Source: Egibacter rhizosphaerae (GTDB taxonomy: Bacteria > Actinomycetota > Nitriliruptoria > Euzebyales > Egibacteraceae). Taken from it: a DNA stretch of 64,000 nucleotides. How positions within the stretch are numbered: position 1 is the first letter of the stretch; each line of letters starts with the position of its first letter. The notes beneath the pieces are model-generated. The model saw only the letters and a list, made by a program, of their open reading frames with translations. It made no database searches and was not told where the DNA came from. Positions 53,525 to 62,919 of the stretch are shown here, one piece after another. A program made the translations under genes and the position numbers. The stretch is from assembly GCF_004322855.1 (NCBI RefSeq), contig NZ_CP036402.1:496001-560000 (forward strand). Direction: 5' to 3'.

Positions 53525-54142
53525 TTATCCCAACAGTAGGCCGTACGCCCAGTTCTCGATGAGCCGGTCAATCTGCGCGCGGGGCACCCCCACGTTGAGG
53601 AGCACCTGCAGCACCACGAACAACGACACCGCCAGCGGTACGGCCACCAGGATGCTCGTGACGGCTCCTCGTAGGCGTCGCGCGAAGGCCAACGATGACA
53701 CCCCGATCGCGATGGCCGTCGACGTGATGAAACCCATCCCCATCAGGATCATCGGGTAGATGACCCACGTCGCCAGGAACGAGACCACCGCGAACGGTGG
53801 TGACACCGAGCGGAAGTACGCCCTCCCCGAAGACCGCTTCGATTGTTGCGATACTCGTCGGAACTCGAGAACGGATTGCCCTGTCGACCCGAGCAGCAGG
53901 AGACTCAGCACACCCAAAGTCGCGGCAGCGTACGCCCGGGATCCCTCCGGGAAGCCCAACGCCATGACGAACAGGACACCGGTAGCCACGGTCAGCGCGC
54001 CACTCAGCAGCGCGCGGGTGCGGGCCGCAGCGGGTGAGTCCACCGTAAGACCGTTCTGGTTCGGCTGAGGGGTACTTGCGGCGTTCGCAGACTCGTCCTC
54101 GAGATCGTGCGAATCCGGACGACCCTTCGCTTGCTTAGTCAT
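53525..54142 (-). CDS. tctB: tripartite tricarboxylate transporter, small membrane subunit
   Basis: The 205-residue protein has four hydrophobic helices after a hydrophilic lead of about 40 residues, as in TctB. The ATG at 54142 follows AGGACGG and begins MTKQAKGRPDSHDLEDES. It joins TctA in the membrane. The gene lies 23 bases after tctC and two bases before tctA, the standard C-B-A order. Confidence 0.88.
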   Translation of the reverse strand: MTKQAKGRPDSHDLEDESANAASTPQPNQNGLTVDSPAAARTRALLSGALTVATGVLFVMALGFPEGSRAYAAATLGVLSLLLLGSTGQSVLEFRRVSQQSKRSSGRAYFRSVSPPFAVVSFLATWVIYPMILMGMGFITSTAIAIGVSSLAFARRLRGAVTSILVAVPLAVSLFVVLQVLLNVGVPRAQIDRLIENWAYGLLLG

Positions 54143-54165
54143 TGAACCGTCCTGCCGGTTGGCCG

Positions 54166-55286
54166 CTACTCCATCTCCTCGACCATGTCGCTCAGCGTCT
54201 CCCACGCTTCGTCGTACACCTCGACCGTCTCGGCTTGGGGCGCCGGCTCGAGGACGAGACCTGCGTCATCGAACGCTTCCTCCGCCTCATCGGTGCTCAG
54301 TATGTAGAGGAACAGATCGTGGAGGTAGTCGCTGACCTCCTCATCGACTTCATCCGGCAGCGCGACGAATCGTGCCGCCCCAAAGGTCTGATGGGCGAGG
54401 TCGGCGCCGAACTCACTGAATGCGGGGACATCCGGCAGTGGCTCGTACGGCTCGGTCGTGGCGACCGCCCGCAACTCCCCGCTCTCGAGATACTGATCGA
54501 CTTCTGCATGGAACGCATTCGTCATGTCGATGTGGCCCCCGAGAAGCGCCTCGACCCCCGGAGCGCCCCCGTCAAAGGCGACGTGGTTGAACTGGACCTC
54601 GCGCTCGTCCTCGATGGCTATGGTCGCGAACTGGAAGGCGTTGTCGGGGATGACCCCCACGTCGATGTCGGAGGAGTTGTCTTCCGCGTGCTCGAGGATC
54701 TCCTCGTAGTCCCACTCCCCAATCTCGGAATCGGCTCGAACGATGTGGAGGATCGGGTCGAAGCCGACCCACACGAGGGGTTCGAAGTCGTCTGGGGTGA
54801 AGTCGCCGTCGTTTATGAGGATGTCGAAGAACAGGAAGGGGTTCACGCTCACGAGGACGTCATAGCCGTCTTCCGACGCCTCCTGCGCAGCCCACGTGTT
54901 TCCCACGAGCCCGCCAGAACCTTCGCGGTTCACCACACGGAAGTCGACGTCGGTGACCTCCTCACCGACAGCGGCGATGGTTCGGGCGAGTACGTCCTGC
55001 CCTCCCCCGGGGGGTACGCCACGGTCATCTCGATGGGGCGGCGGGGAAAGTCCTCCAATGGCTCCGGAGGTCCGTCAGCCTCGACCGTCTCGCCCTCGTC
55101 GGCGTCGTCTATGTCCTCGCCCTCGTCCTCGTCTACGTCGCCGTCTTCCGCGGCTACCTCGTCCTCGTCCTCCTCCTCGGCGAGATCTTCCTGCCCGTCG
55201 TCTACGTCGCAGGCGGCCAGCACGAGCGCGAAGAGCGCCAGGACGGCGACGAGGCGAAACAAGCTGAGACCCTGGAATGGACGCAT
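54166..55286 (-). pseudogene. tctC: tripartite tricarboxylate transporter substrate-binding lipoprotein, one frameshift
   Basis: The N-terminal frame starts at the ATG at 55286 after AGGAGG, with a lipoprotein signal ending LVLAACDVDD and a 45-residue Asp/Glu-rich linker. It enters the TctC domain as IEMTVAYPPG and then goes out of frame. The right continuation GQDVLARTIAAVGEEVTDVD is in the next frame and runs to a stop at 54166. One G missing from the run at 55004-55008 explains the break; with it, a lipoprotein of about 373 residues results. Because tctB and tctA are intact, a sequencing error is as likely as real loss. Confidence 0.85.
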
Positions 55287-55415
55287 CCCTTTTGTCCTCC
55301 TGTTACGACGTATTGAGCCGGGCGAGGTGCTTTCAGCCCCGCCGCGCCGATGCGCGACCACGGGTTGCCAACCCTCCAATTCTGGTCTCCCACCGTTATA
55401 GGAGGCGGGCCGAGT

Positions 55416-55685
55416 TTATGCGTTATGACCATGGCGTAAGAGGCCATCCGCAGTTAAGATGGTGAGTTCGTTATCATCCGTGGCTTTGTCAGGGTCGTCG
55501 TCATCGTAAGCGTCGTTGTCATCGGCGTCGTCGAGATCCTCATCCTCGGCGGACTCCTCGTCGACGCCAGGGTCTTCCTCGGCCCGGACATCGTCGGACT
55601 CCTCAGGCGCACACGCGGCGATGACCAGCGTCAGCGCTCCGAGCGCGCCGATGAGCAAGATCAGGCGACTCAGCAGTCGGCTCAT
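55416..55685 (-). CDS. small acidic lipoprotein
   Basis: The 89-residue product has a lipoprotein signal (LTLVIAACAPEE, cysteine near residue 25) followed by about 45 residues that are mostly Asp, Glu, Ala and Ser. The signal and acidic linker resemble the start of TctC just downstream, so the gene may be a truncated duplicate of a substrate-binding protein. The ATG follows GGGAGAGG. The last 15 residues match no family. It could be expressed as the first gene of the tct operon. Confidence 0.55.
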   Translation of the reverse strand: MSRLLSRLILLIGALGALTLVIAACAPEESDDVRAEEDPGVDEESAEDEDLDDADDNDAYDDDDPDKATDDNELTILTADGLLRHGHNA

Positions 55686-55686
55686 T

Positions 55687-56166
55687 GCCTCTCCCTCTTT
55701 CGGTGCTCGGCTCCCGCCTCGCGCTCCCGGGTGGCGTCGTTCCGTCACCCCTGTGCGTTCAGAGCGGGCTTGCACGTCCAGCGGCCCCAGCGGAACCAAA
55801 CTCGGGTCCGACCTGCGGACCCGATGTGGTCAGACCTTGGCGGTGGTCAGTACACATGTCAAGGCCCAACCCCCGAATGCCTTGGATCATCAGCGGAGAC
55901 GCGCCCGCGGCGCACGCATGAGCCTCGACCACACGAGTAGGGAGGATCAGAAGCACGCCGACGTCACCGCGATACCGTCAAAGTCCGACGGCCCTTCGGG
56001 CCTTTCAGGTCACCGCCGGGCACGCGCCGCCGTGAACGCCCACCAGCCCGGCGGGAGGCCCGGGGGTCCCGGCACGACGGAGAACGCGTGGAGTGCTCCC
56101 TTGGACGGTGCCACCGACGTGGCCCCGCCTTGATCGCCGAACGTGTCGGCGCCGACGGGCGGCAGT
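55687..56166. other. tct promoter region
   Basis: This gap of 480 bases lies between the alcohol dehydrogenase gene, which ends at 56167, and the acidic lipoprotein gene. It holds operator-like site E at 55825. I see no gene, tRNA or insertion sequence in it. Confidence 0.5.
55825..55840. promoter_or_regulatory. probable FadR-type operator E, before the tct operon
   Basis: TGTGGTCAGACCTTGG shares GGTCAGACCTT exactly with site C (60029) and fits TnGTnnnACnA. It lies about 140 bases before the acidic lipoprotein gene and 540 before tctC. Confidence 0.5.
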
Positions 56167-57396
56167 TCAGCGCGCTGCGACCCCCGCCCGCTCCCGATCG
56201 CCCAGCCATGCCGCGTCCAGGATCGCCTCGAGGGTGTCACCATCGGTCGCCCCCGGGTGGTTCTGCAACAAGCGGTGCACGCCGGAGGCCTTCTCGGCGA
56301 GCGTGCGCACGTCCTCGCGTGCGACGCCGAGCTCAGCCAGCGAACTCGGGATGCCGATGTCGTCCATGAGCTCCCCGACCCACTCGATGAAGGCGGTGGC
56401 TGCCTCGTTCTCGGATCGGCTGGCCGCGTCGAGGCCGACCACGCCGGCGAGTGCGGCGAGCCGGTCGGCGACGGTGTCACGTACCGCCGAGAGGACGTAG
56501 GGAAGCAGCAACCCCACCCCCAAGCCGTGGGGCGTCTGCGTCGCGCTGCCGAGGGGGTACTGGAGGGCATGGGGACAGGCCGTTCCAGCGTGTGAGAAGG
56601 CGAGCCCACCCCAGATCGCCGCCTGGGACATCGCCGACCGCGCTCGGAGATCGCTCCCGTCGCGCACCGCGGGGCGCAGGCTTTCGGCGATGAGGCGAAC
56701 ACCCCGCACGGCGAAGTCGTCGGCAACGTCGTTCCGACCGAGGAAGACGCCGTCGACCAGATCCTTGCTCTTCCGTGGGCGGGCTCGTGCAGTGAACGCC
56801 TCGACGCAGTGGCAGAAGGCATCGGCTCCCGCGTGGGCGGTCACCGACGGCGGGCAGCTCACGGTGAGCTCCGGGTCGGCGACAGCGAACTCCGCCACGA
56901 GGTGTGGGCTCGACACTCCGACCTTGAGTTCGAGGTTGGGGTCGGTGAGGACCGAGACGGGCGAGACCTCCGATCCGGTGCCCGACGTGGTCGGGACGGC
57001 GACGAGCGGGGTCACCGGCCCGGGGACCCGGCACTCGCCGTAGTAGTCGGCGGGTTCTCCGCCGTGGGTCTGCACGCACGCGACGATCTTGGCGAGATCG
57101 ATGACGCTGCCGCCCCCCAGGGCGAGCACGACGTCCGCACGCGCGTCCTCCGCGACGGCCACCGCGGCATCGACGTCGGCGAGCGGCACCTCGGCGGTGG
57201 CCTCCGAGAACACCGAGACGTGTTCGGCGACCTCCTCGACCGCACCGAGGACGTGCTGCACGGACGGCTGCTCGACGAGGACGCGGTCGGTGACAACGAG
57301 CACCCGCCGACCAAGTTGCACGCACAGCGCGGGAACGTGCTCGGCGGTGCCCTCGCCGACGATCACCTGTCGGGGACTGCGGACCGTTTCGAGCAC
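56167..57396 (-). CDS. iron-containing alcohol dehydrogenase family protein
   Basis: The 409-residue enzyme belongs to the group III (Fe-dependent) alcohol dehydrogenases. It shows the dinucleotide-binding LALGGGSVIDLAKIVA near residue 97 and TTSGTGSEV. The metal ligands are in GADAFCHCVEAF, HAGTACPHALQYPLG and TPHGLGVGL. Relatives include maleylacetate reductase, lactaldehyde reductase and hydroxyacid-oxoacid transhydrogenase. It is the last gene of a three-gene operon with Ldh-type and aldehyde dehydrogenases. A role on lactaldehyde or a hydroxy acid from sugar-acid breakdown is plausible but unproved. Confidence 0.9.
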   Translation of the reverse strand: MLETVRSPRQVIVGEGTAEHVPALCVQLGRRVLVVTDRVLVEQPSVQHVLGAVEEVAEHVSVFSEATAEVPLADVDAAVAVAEDARADVVLALGGGSVIDLAKIVACVQTHGGEPADYYGECRVPGPVTPLVAVPTTSGTGSEVSPVSVLTDPNLELKVGVSSPHLVAEFAVADPELTVSCPPSVTAHAGADAFCHCVEAFTARARPRKSKDLVDGVFLGRNDVADDFAVRGVRLIAESLRPAVRDGSDLRARSAMSQAAIWGGLAFSHAGTACPHALQYPLGSATQTPHGLGVGLLLPYVLSAVRDTVADRLAALAGVVGLDAASRSENEAATAFIEWVGELMDDIGIPSSLAELGVAREDVRTLAEKASGVHRLLQNHPGATDGDTLEAILDAAWLGDRERAGVAAR

Positions 57397-57397
57397 G

Positions 57398-58465
57398 TCA
57401 GGGCTCCTCTCCTCGTGGCACCCCCGGAGAGGCGCCGACCTCCGTGGCCCACGCCACGGCTCGTTCCCACGTCACCTCGGCGATCGGCACTGCTCCCTGT
57501 CCGAGGCAGGCGCGGCGCCGCTCCCGCGCACGGTCCCCTGGGACGGTCACCCGTTCGTGCCCCGGGGCCACCGGGCACGAGCGCAGCTCCTCCACGAAGC
57601 GCTGAAGTGGTCCGCGGTCGTCCTGACCGAACGCGGCCGGATCGATCGCGAGCAGCACGTCGCCTTTGTTGCAGTGATCGGTCGCGTCGAGAGTCCCGCG
57701 TACGTCGCGTCCGAGTGCCGTACCGGTGAGCGAGGCGACAAGCACCTCCAACGTCACCGCGAGCGCGTACCCCTTCGCGCCCCCGAAGGGACTGATCGCG
57801 CCTTTCACCGCCTCCGCCGGGTCGGACGTCGGGACGCCGCGCGCATCGACCACCGATCCTTGGGGCAACGGCTCACCCCGTGCCTCGTGGTCGAGCACCT
57901 TGCCCATCGAGACTTCGCCCGTCGCCATGTCGAGCACGACCGGCTCCTCCTCTGAGGGCACAGCAACCGCCAGGGGGTTCGTACCGACCATCGCCGGGAT
58001 TCCCCCCCACGGGTGAACGAGGGCTTCGCTCGTCGTCGTGGCGAGGCCCACCACGCCGTCGGCCGCGAGACGCTCGACGTACGGCGCGAGCATCCCGAGG
58101 TGGTTGGTGTCGCGGATGGCGGCCACTGCGACGCCGGTGTCGACGAGCCGTTCCAGGAGCGCGTCGACCGCTCGAGCGGCTGTCGGGGGCCCGAGCCCCC
58201 GCTGGCCATCGACGGCCAGCGCGGCCGGCGTGCGCCACTCGAGACGGGGTTTCGCGTCGGGCACGGCGAGACCGCGGCGGATCCGACCGGCGAGGACCTC
58301 GATACGGCGGAGACCATGCGAAGGGTGGCCCCGGAGATCGCCCTCGAGCAGGACCTGGGCCTGCCATCGCGCAGCCTCCTCCGGCGCGCCGAGCCCGGTC
58401 AGGATGTCGGTGACCAGGCCGACGTGTTCGTCGACCTCGACCCAACGCACGCCCGACTCGCTCAT
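57398..58465 (-). CDS. Ldh-family (type 2 malate/L-lactate) dehydrogenase
   Basis: The 355-residue NAD(P)-dependent enzyme of the LDH2/MDH2 family has GHPSHGLRRIEVL, the catalytic NHLGMLAPYVERL and TNPLAVAVPS, then FGGAKGYALAV with the nucleotide-binding lysine. Members oxidise malate, L-lactate, ureidoglycolate or 2,3-diketogulonate-type acids. Its start overlaps the stop of the aldehyde dehydrogenase gene by four bases, and the alcohol dehydrogenase gene follows one base after its stop. The likely job is interconversion of a 2-hydroxy and a 2-oxo acid. Confidence 0.9.
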   Translation of the reverse strand: MSESGVRWVEVDEHVGLVTDILTGLGAPEEAARWQAQVLLEGDLRGHPSHGLRRIEVLAGRIRRGLAVPDAKPRLEWRTPAALAVDGQRGLGPPTAARAVDALLERLVDTGVAVAAIRDTNHLGMLAPYVERLAADGVVGLATTTSEALVHPWGGIPAMVGTNPLAVAVPSEEEPVVLDMATGEVSMGKVLDHEARGEPLPQGSVVDARGVPTSDPAEAVKGAISPFGGAKGYALAVTLEVLVASLTGTALGRDVRGTLDATDHCNKGDVLLAIDPAAFGQDDRGPLQRFVEELRSCPVAPGHERVTVPGDRARERRRACLGQGAVPIAEVTWERAVAWATEVGASPGVPRGEEP

Positions 58466-59931
58466 CGCCGGGACACCGCCGCGTAGGTGTACTCCACGTA
58501 CTCGTCCAGGCCCTCATGCGAGCCCTCGCGTCCGAGCCCGGAGTGCTTCACGCCCCCGAACGGAGCCGCGGGGTCGGACACGAGGCCACGGTTGATGCCG
58601 AGCATCCCAGTCTCGAGCTCCTCGGCGAAACGCAGGGCGCGGTCGATGTCCTGGGTGTAGACATAGGCAACAAGGCCGTGCTCGGTGTCGTTCGCCCGGG
58701 CGATCACCTCGTCATCCGAGTCGAACGTGCCGACGGGGGCGACCGGGCCGAAGATCTCCGTGCTGGCGAGCTCGGCGTCCGCCGGGACACGCGACAGGAC
58801 CGTGGGCGCGTAGAAGTAGCCACGCTCGGAGGGCCGTTCCCCCCCGGTGAGAACCTCGGCGCCGCGGCGGGTCGCGTCCTCGACGAGGTCTTCGACCTTG
58901 GCGACCGCTGGCTCATCGATCAACGGCCCCACGTCGACCCCGTCCTCGAGGCCGTGGCCGACGGTCAAGGCGCGCATCCGCTCGGCGAGCCGCTCGGCGA
59001 ACTCGTCGGCGATGGCGGTGCTGGCATAGAACCGGTTCGCGGCCGTGCACGCCTCGCCCATGTTCCGCATCTTGGCGAGCATGGCGCCTTCGACCGCGGG
59101 GTCGAGGTCCGCGTCGTCACACACGATGAAGGGGGCGTTGCCCCCGAGCTCCATGGACGTCCGCAGAATGTTCGGCGCCGCCTTCTCGAGCAGGCCGCGT
59201 CCGACCTCCGTCGAGCCGGTGAACGAGAGCTTGCGCGTGCGGTCGTCGGCGAGCAGCGCACCCACGACGGGTCCGGAGCTTGTCGTCGTCACGATGTTCA
59301 CGGTCCCGGCCGGCGCCCCGCATTCCTCGAGGATGCGTGCCAGCGCGAGCATCGAGAGCGGCGTCTGCCGGGCCGGTTTCGTCACGGTGGGGCAACCAGC
59401 GGCGAGCGCCGGGGCGATCTTGCGCGCCCCCATGGCCATCGGGAAGTTCCACGGCGTGACGAGGACGCTCGGACCGACCGGCTTCGGAACGGTCACGATG
59501 CGGAAGTCCCCGCTGGGGGCGGTCGAATAGCGGCCCTCGAGCCGCACCGCCTCCTCCGCGAACCACCGAAAGAACTCGGCGGCGTATCCGATCTCACCAC
59601 GCGAATCGGCGAGCGGCTTGCCCATCTCCGCGGTCATGAGCGCCGCGAGCTCGTCGCGTCGCTCGAGCAGCACTTCGTAGACGCGGTAGAGCAGCTCGCT
59701 CCGCGCCCGCGGCGCGGTGCGCTCCCAGACCGCTCGCACCTGCTCCGCGGCGGCGAGGGCGGCGCGCGCGTCGGCCTCGCCGCCGTCGGCGACCTCGGCG
59801 ATCACGTCGCCGGTGGCCGGGTCCTCGACACCGAACGTCATGCCGCTCGACGCCGCCAGCCAAACGTCGCCGATGCGCAGGCGGCGATGAGCCGGCTCCA
59901 GCGCCCTGGTCGGATCCTCGATCGTAGTCAT
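58462..59931 (-). CDS. NAD(P)-dependent aldehyde dehydrogenase (succinate-semialdehyde type)
   Basis: The 489-residue ALDH has the NAD-binding PWNFPMAMGARKIAPALAAG, KLSFTGSTEVGR, the general-base glutamate in MELGGNAPF, and the catalytic cysteine in GEACTAANRF; AAPFGGVKHSGLGREGS follows. The pattern matches succinate-semialdehyde and 2,5-dioxovalerate/glycolaldehyde dehydrogenases. The ATG at 59931 follows AAGGAG; sequence further upstream is not protein-like. It is first in the operon and is preceded by operator site C. In sugar-acid degradation it could oxidise 2-oxoglutarate semialdehyde, glycolaldehyde or lactaldehyde. Confidence 0.92.
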   Translation of the reverse strand: MTTIEDPTRALEPAHRRLRIGDVWLAASSGMTFGVEDPATGDVIAEVADGGEADARAALAAAEQVRAVWERTAPRARSELLYRVYEVLLERRDELAALMTAEMGKPLADSRGEIGYAAEFFRWFAEEAVRLEGRYSTAPSGDFRIVTVPKPVGPSVLVTPWNFPMAMGARKIAPALAAGCPTVTKPARQTPLSMLALARILEECGAPAGTVNIVTTTSSGPVVGALLADDRTRKLSFTGSTEVGRGLLEKAAPNILRTSMELGGNAPFIVCDDADLDPAVEGAMLAKMRNMGEACTAANRFYASTAIADEFAERLAERMRALTVGHGLEDGVDVGPLIDEPAVAKVEDLVEDATRRGAEVLTGGERPSERGYFYAPTVLSRVPADAELASTEIFGPVAPVGTFDSDDEVIARANDTEHGLVAYVYTQDIDRALRFAEELETGMLGINRGLVSDPAAPFGGVKHSGLGREGSHEGLDEYVEYTYAAVSRR

Positions 59932-60028
59932 CGGCCGTGCTCCTTGATCCGCTCCCGCGGGTGACGCTTCCGGCTCCGCGGGCACCCACCCGCAACCACC
60001 ACCACTACACCCAGGCCATAACAATGGA

Positions 60029-60047
60029 CTTATGGTCAGACCTTAAT
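60029..60047. promoter_or_regulatory. probable FadR-type operator C, before the aldehyde dehydrogenase operon
   Basis: CTTATGGTCAGACCTTAAT matches the GntR/FadR consensus (TnGTnnnACnA) closely. It ends about 98 bases before the ALDH start. Site E shares an 11-base core with it. Confidence 0.55.
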
Positions 60048-60065
60048 CCGGAACGGTACGCGTCG

Positions 60066-60311
60066 TCAGGCGGCCAGGCAAGGGGGCGTGTTCGCGAACG
60101 AGGGCAGCGACGCGCGCGGGGGCCCTCCTCCGCCGGCAAGCTTCGGGTGGGGGGCGACCACCACGACGTCGACATCGAGTTCCGCCGCACGATCGGCCGT
60201 CACCACGGTCGCGGCGCGCCATCCCCGAGGCGCGAATCTGCCGGCGGCCGCATTCCCACCCGTGGCCGTCATCGACAACGACGAAGACCCGGCAGGCCTG
60301 CGGCTGGTCAT
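60066..60311 (-). CDS. possible small protein coupled to the FadR-type regulator
   Basis: An 81-codon frame starts with an ATG that overlaps the regulator's stop by four bases (ATGA), the pattern seen at most true gene junctions here. It reads AATVVTADRAAELDVDVVVV in its middle, a beta-alpha-beta-like stretch, and ends in a Pro/Gly-rich tail. No family is recognised. It may be real, a remnant, or chance; it fills most of the 376-base gap before the ALDH gene. Confidence 0.35.
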   Translation of the reverse strand: MTSRRPAGSSSLSMTATGGNAAAGRFAPRGWRAATVVTADRAAELDVDVVVVAPHPKLAGGGGPPRASLPSFANTPPCLAA

Positions 60312-61069
60312 GCCTTGAGCCGCTCGTGCGCCTTCCGGACGTGCGCCTCGACCTCGTAGGCGGCCGTGTCCCCGTCACCCACCCGGACCAACTCGAGAAT
60401 CGAGCGGTGCTCCGCGGCGACCTCGGCTCGCAACTCGGACCAGTTCTCGTTGTGCTCGAACATCCGGTGCATCCAGTGGTCGATCGCCGAACGGAGGGAC
60501 CGCATCACGTAGGCGACGACGCGGTTTCCACAGGCCCCGGCCAGCGCGAGGTGATAGTCCGTGTCGAGCCGCATGAACGGCTCGGGATCGACCCCGGGCG
60601 CCTCCATCGCGACGACGAGGTCCTCGAGCACCTCGAGGTGGTCGGCGGTCGTCTCCGTGGCCGCGCGCCGGACGCTGAGCGCCTCGAGGGCCACCCGAGC
60701 CTCGACCATCTCCTCGAGCGCGAAGTGCTCGAGGGCGGTGTGCATCAAGAGGACGCCGCCCAGGCTCCCACCGGCCTCGAGGTCCCTGCTCGGGCCTCCA
60801 CCGGCTTGCTGCACGATGATGCTCCCCGAGTCCGGGCCGGTGCCCGTGCGGGACCGGACGAGGTCGAGCGCCTCGAGCACCCTGAGGGCTTCGCGGACCG
60901 ACGCCCGACTCACGCCGAGACGCTCCGCCAGCTGACGTTCCCCGGGCAACCGATCCCCCGACCGCAACCGCCCGGCGAGGATCTCGCGCTGGATCTGCGC
61001 GACCACCTCCTGGTACGCCCGGCGGCGGGTTACGGGGCTGAGCTGCAACTCACCCGATGACTCCTGCAT
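60308..61069 (-). CDS. FadR-subfamily GntR transcriptional regulator (copy 2)
   Basis: The 253-residue regulator has the winged helix YQEVVAQIQREILAGRLRSG with LPGERQLAERLGVSRASVREALRVLE, then an FCD ligand domain. Its first 90 residues nearly duplicate those of the regulator at 28438-29169, so both probably recognise the same DNA sites. The linker before the ligand domain is about ten residues longer. The ATG at 61069 follows AAGGACG. It stands between the dehydratase and aldehyde dehydrogenase genes, downstream of ilvD on the same strand, and likely answers to a sugar acid or 2-keto-3-deoxy acid. Confidence 0.92.
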   Translation of the reverse strand: MQESSGELQLSPVTRRRAYQEVVAQIQREILAGRLRSGDRLPGERQLAERLGVSRASVREALRVLEALDLVRSRTGTGPDSGSIIVQQAGGGPSRDLEAGGSLGGVLLMHTALEHFALEEMVEARVALEALSVRRAATETTADHLEVLEDLVVAMEAPGVDPEPFMRLDTDYHLALAGACGNRVVAYVMRSLRSAIDHWMHRMFEHNENWSELRAEVAAEHRSILELVRVGDGDTAAYEVEAHVRKAHERLKA

Positions 61070-61102
61070 CCACACGTCCTTCGGTCGTTCCTTGGGCGGC
61101 CA

Positions 61103-62818
61103 TCACGGACCCGCCGTGGTGATGGCGCCGCGCTCCGCGCTCCCCACCAACGCCGCATACTTCGCGAGCACGCCCGTCGTGTAGCGCGCTTCGGGGTGCT
61201 TGAGCTCCCGGCGTCGCTGTTCGAGCGTCGCCTCGTCCATCCGGAGATCCAATCGCCGTCCGGGGACGTCGATCTCCACGGTGTCCCCGTCTCGTACGAG
61301 CGCAATCGGACCGCCGTCGACGGCCTCGGGGGCGACGTGGCCGATCGACAGCCCGTGCGTCGCGCCGGAGAAGCGCCCGTCGGTCAGCAACGCGACGTCG
61401 GATCCCCGGCCAACCCCCTTGATCGCCCCGGTCACTGCGAGCATCTCGGGCATGCCCGGTCCTCCGCGGGGGCCCTCGTAGCGGATCACGACGACGTCAC
61501 CCGGTTCGAGGCGGCCCTCGAGCGTGTACGTCATCGCGTCCTGCTCGCCGTCGAAGACGCGCGCGGTGCCCACGAACACCTCCCGTTCGAGTTGCGCGTC
61601 GCCCGGAAGGCCGGCGACCTTCACGACGGCGCCCCCCGGCGCCAGTGAGCCGCGCAGGATCGCCAACCCACCGTCATCGTGCAGCGGCGTGTTGAGGTCC
61701 CGCACGACCTCACCATCAGGTCTCGGGGGGGACGCCTCCTCGAGGTTCTCCGCGACCGTTCGGCCCGTGACGGTCATCGCGTCGCCGTGGAGCAAGTCGT
61801 TCTCGAGCAGCTCCTGCATCACGACGGGGACGCCGCCGACCCGGTCGAGGTCGGTCATCAGGAAACGACCGCTCGGCCGGCTGTCGACGAGGTGGGGCAC
61901 TTGTCGCCCGACCCGGTCGAAATCCTCGAGCCGCAGCTCGACTCGGGCCTCCTCGGCGATCGCGAGCAGGTGGAGCACCGCGTTCGTCGACCCCCCGATC
62001 GCCATCACCACGGCGATGGCGTTCTCCAGAGCCTGCCGAGTGACGATGTCCCGGGTCCGCCACCCCTGCTCGAGGAGCGTGAGGATGGCCTCACCCGACG
62101 AGGCGGCTGCGGTGTCGCGCCGAGGGTCCGGCGCCGGGGGGGAGGCCGAGCCGGGCAGGCTCAACCCGAGCGCCTCGATCGCGGACGCCATCGTGTTGGC
62201 GGTGTACATCCCACCGCACGCGCCCTCACCCGGGCACGCCGACCGCTCCACCGCCGCCAACCGGTCGTCGTCGATCGACCCGGCCGCATGGGCGCCGACG
62301 GCCTCGAACACGTCCTTGATGTCCAGCTCGTCACCGTCCAGGGAGCCCGGGAACGTCGCGCCGGCGTAGACGAAGACCGCGGGCACGTCGAGGCGGCATG
62401 CGGCCATCACCATCCCGGGCAGCGACTTGTCGCACCCCGCGAGGGTGACCATCGCGTCCATGCGCTCCGCGTGCATCACCGTCTCGACGGAGTCGGCGAT
62501 GACCTCCCGCGAGACCAGCGATGCCCGCATTCCCTCGTGCCCCATGCTGATCGCGTCGGACACGGAGATCGTGCCGAACTCCATGGGGAAGCCGCCCGCC
62601 CCGCGGACACCGGCCTTCGCCGCGTCGGCCAAGCGGCGCAACGAGAGGTTGCACGGCGTCACCTCGTTCCACGACGAGGCCACACCGACCTGCGGACGCC
62701 CGAGATCCTCGTCGGTCATCCCCACGGCCCGCAGCATCGCGCGGGCCGGCGCACGCCGAGCACCGGTCGTCACCTCGTGAGAGCGCGGACGCTCCGCGGA
62801 CGCTCGGTCTGCTGACAT
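61103..62818 (-). CDS. ilvD: IlvD/EDD-family dehydratase (dihydroxy-acid or sugar-acid dehydratase)
   Basis: The 571-residue Fe-S dehydratase carries the three cluster cysteines in [21 protein letters not shown] and [13 protein letters not shown], and ends with [20 protein letters not shown]. Length and sequence are closest to dihydroxy-acid dehydratase (IlvD), but the same family includes D-xylonate, L-arabinonate and D-gluconate dehydratases. Position between FadR-type regulator, fuconate dehydratase and aldehyde dehydrogenase genes, and far from other branched-chain amino acid genes, favours a sugar-acid role. The ATG follows GAGGGGATCGAG. Operator site D lies about 100 bases upstream. Confidence 0.88.
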   Translation of the reverse strand: MSADRASAERPRSHEVTTGARRAPARAMLRAVGMTDEDLGRPQVGVASSWNEVTPCNLSLRRLADAAKAGVRGAGGFPMEFGTISVSDAISMGHEGMRASLVSREVIADSVETVMHAERMDAMVTLAGCDKSLPGMVMAACRLDVPAVFVYAGATFPGSLDGDELDIKDVFEAVGAHAAGSIDDDRLAAVERSACPGEGACGGMYTANTMASAIEALGLSLPGSASPPAPDPRRDTAAASSGEAILTLLEQGWRTRDIVTRQALENAIAVVMAIGGSTNAVLHLLAIAEEARVELRLEDFDRVGRQVPHLVDSRPSGRFLMTDLDRVGGVPVVMQELLENDLLHGDAMTVTGRTVAENLEEASPPRPDGEVVRDLNTPLHDDGGLAILRGSLAPGGAVVKVAGLPGDAQLEREVFVGTARVFDGEQDAMTYTLEGRLEPGDVVVIRYEGPRGGPGMPEMLAVTGAIKGVGRGSDVALLTDGRFSGATHGLSIGHVAPEAVDGGPIALVRDGDTVEIDVPGRRLDLRMDEATLEQRRRELKHPEARYTTGVLAKYAALVGSAERGAITTAGP

Positions 62819-62919
62819 CTCGATCCCCTCTCTCGACGCGGTGACGACCAGCGATTCGAACCGCGCCCTCCCGTTCGGCGAACCTTCCCTTCGAGCGTCG
62901 GCCGATCGGAGGGCGACCT

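Noticed and set aside
61103-62818. Branched-chain amino acid biosynthesis locus
   Set aside because: The gene resembles ilvD, but no other ilv or leu gene is near, and regulators and neighbours belong to sugar-acid use.
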